Part shown: positions 48,938-48,961 of the stretch, piece by piece
Numbering within the stretch: position 1 is the first letter of the stretch
How the letters are laid out: the number at the start of each line of letters is the position of its first letter
Assembly: GCA_963169665.1 (NCBI GenBank)
Contig: CAUJET010000180.1
Span: 1-48,961, forward strand
DNA: 48,961 bases
Direction: 5' to 3'
Source of the DNA: Actinomycetota bacterium
GTDB taxonomy: Bacteria; Actinomycetota; Acidimicrobiia; Acidimicrobiales; Ilumatobacteraceae
Notes under the pieces: model-generated
Database searches by the model: none
What the model was told of the DNA's origin: nothing
The model's input: only the letters and a program-made list of their open reading frames with translations
Position numbers and translations under genes: made by a program

Positions 48938-48961
48938 GGTAACAACGGGGCTCAGAAGCTG

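Larger units (their letters stand above)
43671..48961. mobile_element. Left end of an integrated genetic element in comM (continues past window)
   Basis: From 43671 the sequence no longer matches comM and the style changes: lower GC, less CpG-rich codon use, several unknown small genes. All supported genes run on the minus strand toward comM. Cargo seen here: a primase-polymerase with two small upstream genes, two membrane proteins and one cytoplasmic unknown. No integrase, transposase or conjugation gene is in the visible 5.3 kb, so the recombinase should be beyond 48961. ComM is a known insertion target for islands in other bacteria (AbaR-type in Acinetobacter). Confidence 0.8.

Overview
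This window is high-GC DNA whose body (about 1.2-43.7 kb) looks like the chromosome of a member of Actinomycetota. An Acidimicrobiia-type lineage such as Ilumatobacteraceae is my best guess. The tmRNA starts GGGGCTGA like actinobacterial ssrA. A secreted protein carries PTRxxDTR repeats of the kind common in that group. The order JAMM peptidase, cysM, murI, rph, rdgB follows Mycobacterium tuberculosis Rv1334-Rv1341 with losses and an insertion. No rRNA operon, CRISPR array or complete phage is present. Function calls rest on motifs and gene order read by eye, not on database searches.

Layout. 1-1200: a 3' gene end and an EEP-fold phosphatase beside the 3' end of ssrA; this piece may be foreign or a chimeric join. 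1.2-7.8 kb: tmRNA, orphan sensor kinase plus sterol-desaturase-family hydroxylase, GNAT acetyltransferase, acetoacetyl-CoA synthetase, SmpB (protein partner of the tmRNA) and a drug/metabolite transporter. 7.8-16.6 kb: JAMM peptidase and CysM (cysteine synthesis, carrier CysO missing), a sortase fused to PTRxxDTR repeats, an O-acyltransferase, a CPBP protease, a DUF4188 gene divergent from its probable MerR regulator across a clear operator, then murI-rph-rdgB. 16.7-26.2 kb: M81 peptidase, NTF2-like protein, ThpR, SDR, second EEP protein with a D-threonine aldolase-like enzyme, a 1025-residue GGDEF-EAL protein with a membrane partner, and tRNA-Leu(UAG).

26.2-30.3 kb: a translationally coupled glycerol operon on the minus strand (FGGY kinase, GlpA-like dehydrogenase with a [2Fe-2S] tail, FAD/NAD oxidoreductase). 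30.3-42.5 kb: small lipoproteins, DUF2461, HerA-like ATPase, EthD protein, SufR-like regulator, a lipoprotein with pilin-tail-like repeats, two adjacent fold-type-II PLP enzymes, beta-carbonic anhydrase, ClpP, and a Rieske oxygenase with a VOC protein.

42.8-48.96 kb: the Mg-chelatase-like gene comM (yifB) is intact to codon 294, just before its Walker B motif, and is then cut. The rest of the window is the end of an integrated element. It has somewhat lower GC and carries a primase-polymerase gene with two small upstream genes, then three genes of unknown function, two of them membrane proteins. The recombinase and the other half of comM must lie past the right edge. This interrupted comM and its primase-bearing island are the strongest candidate for something new here.
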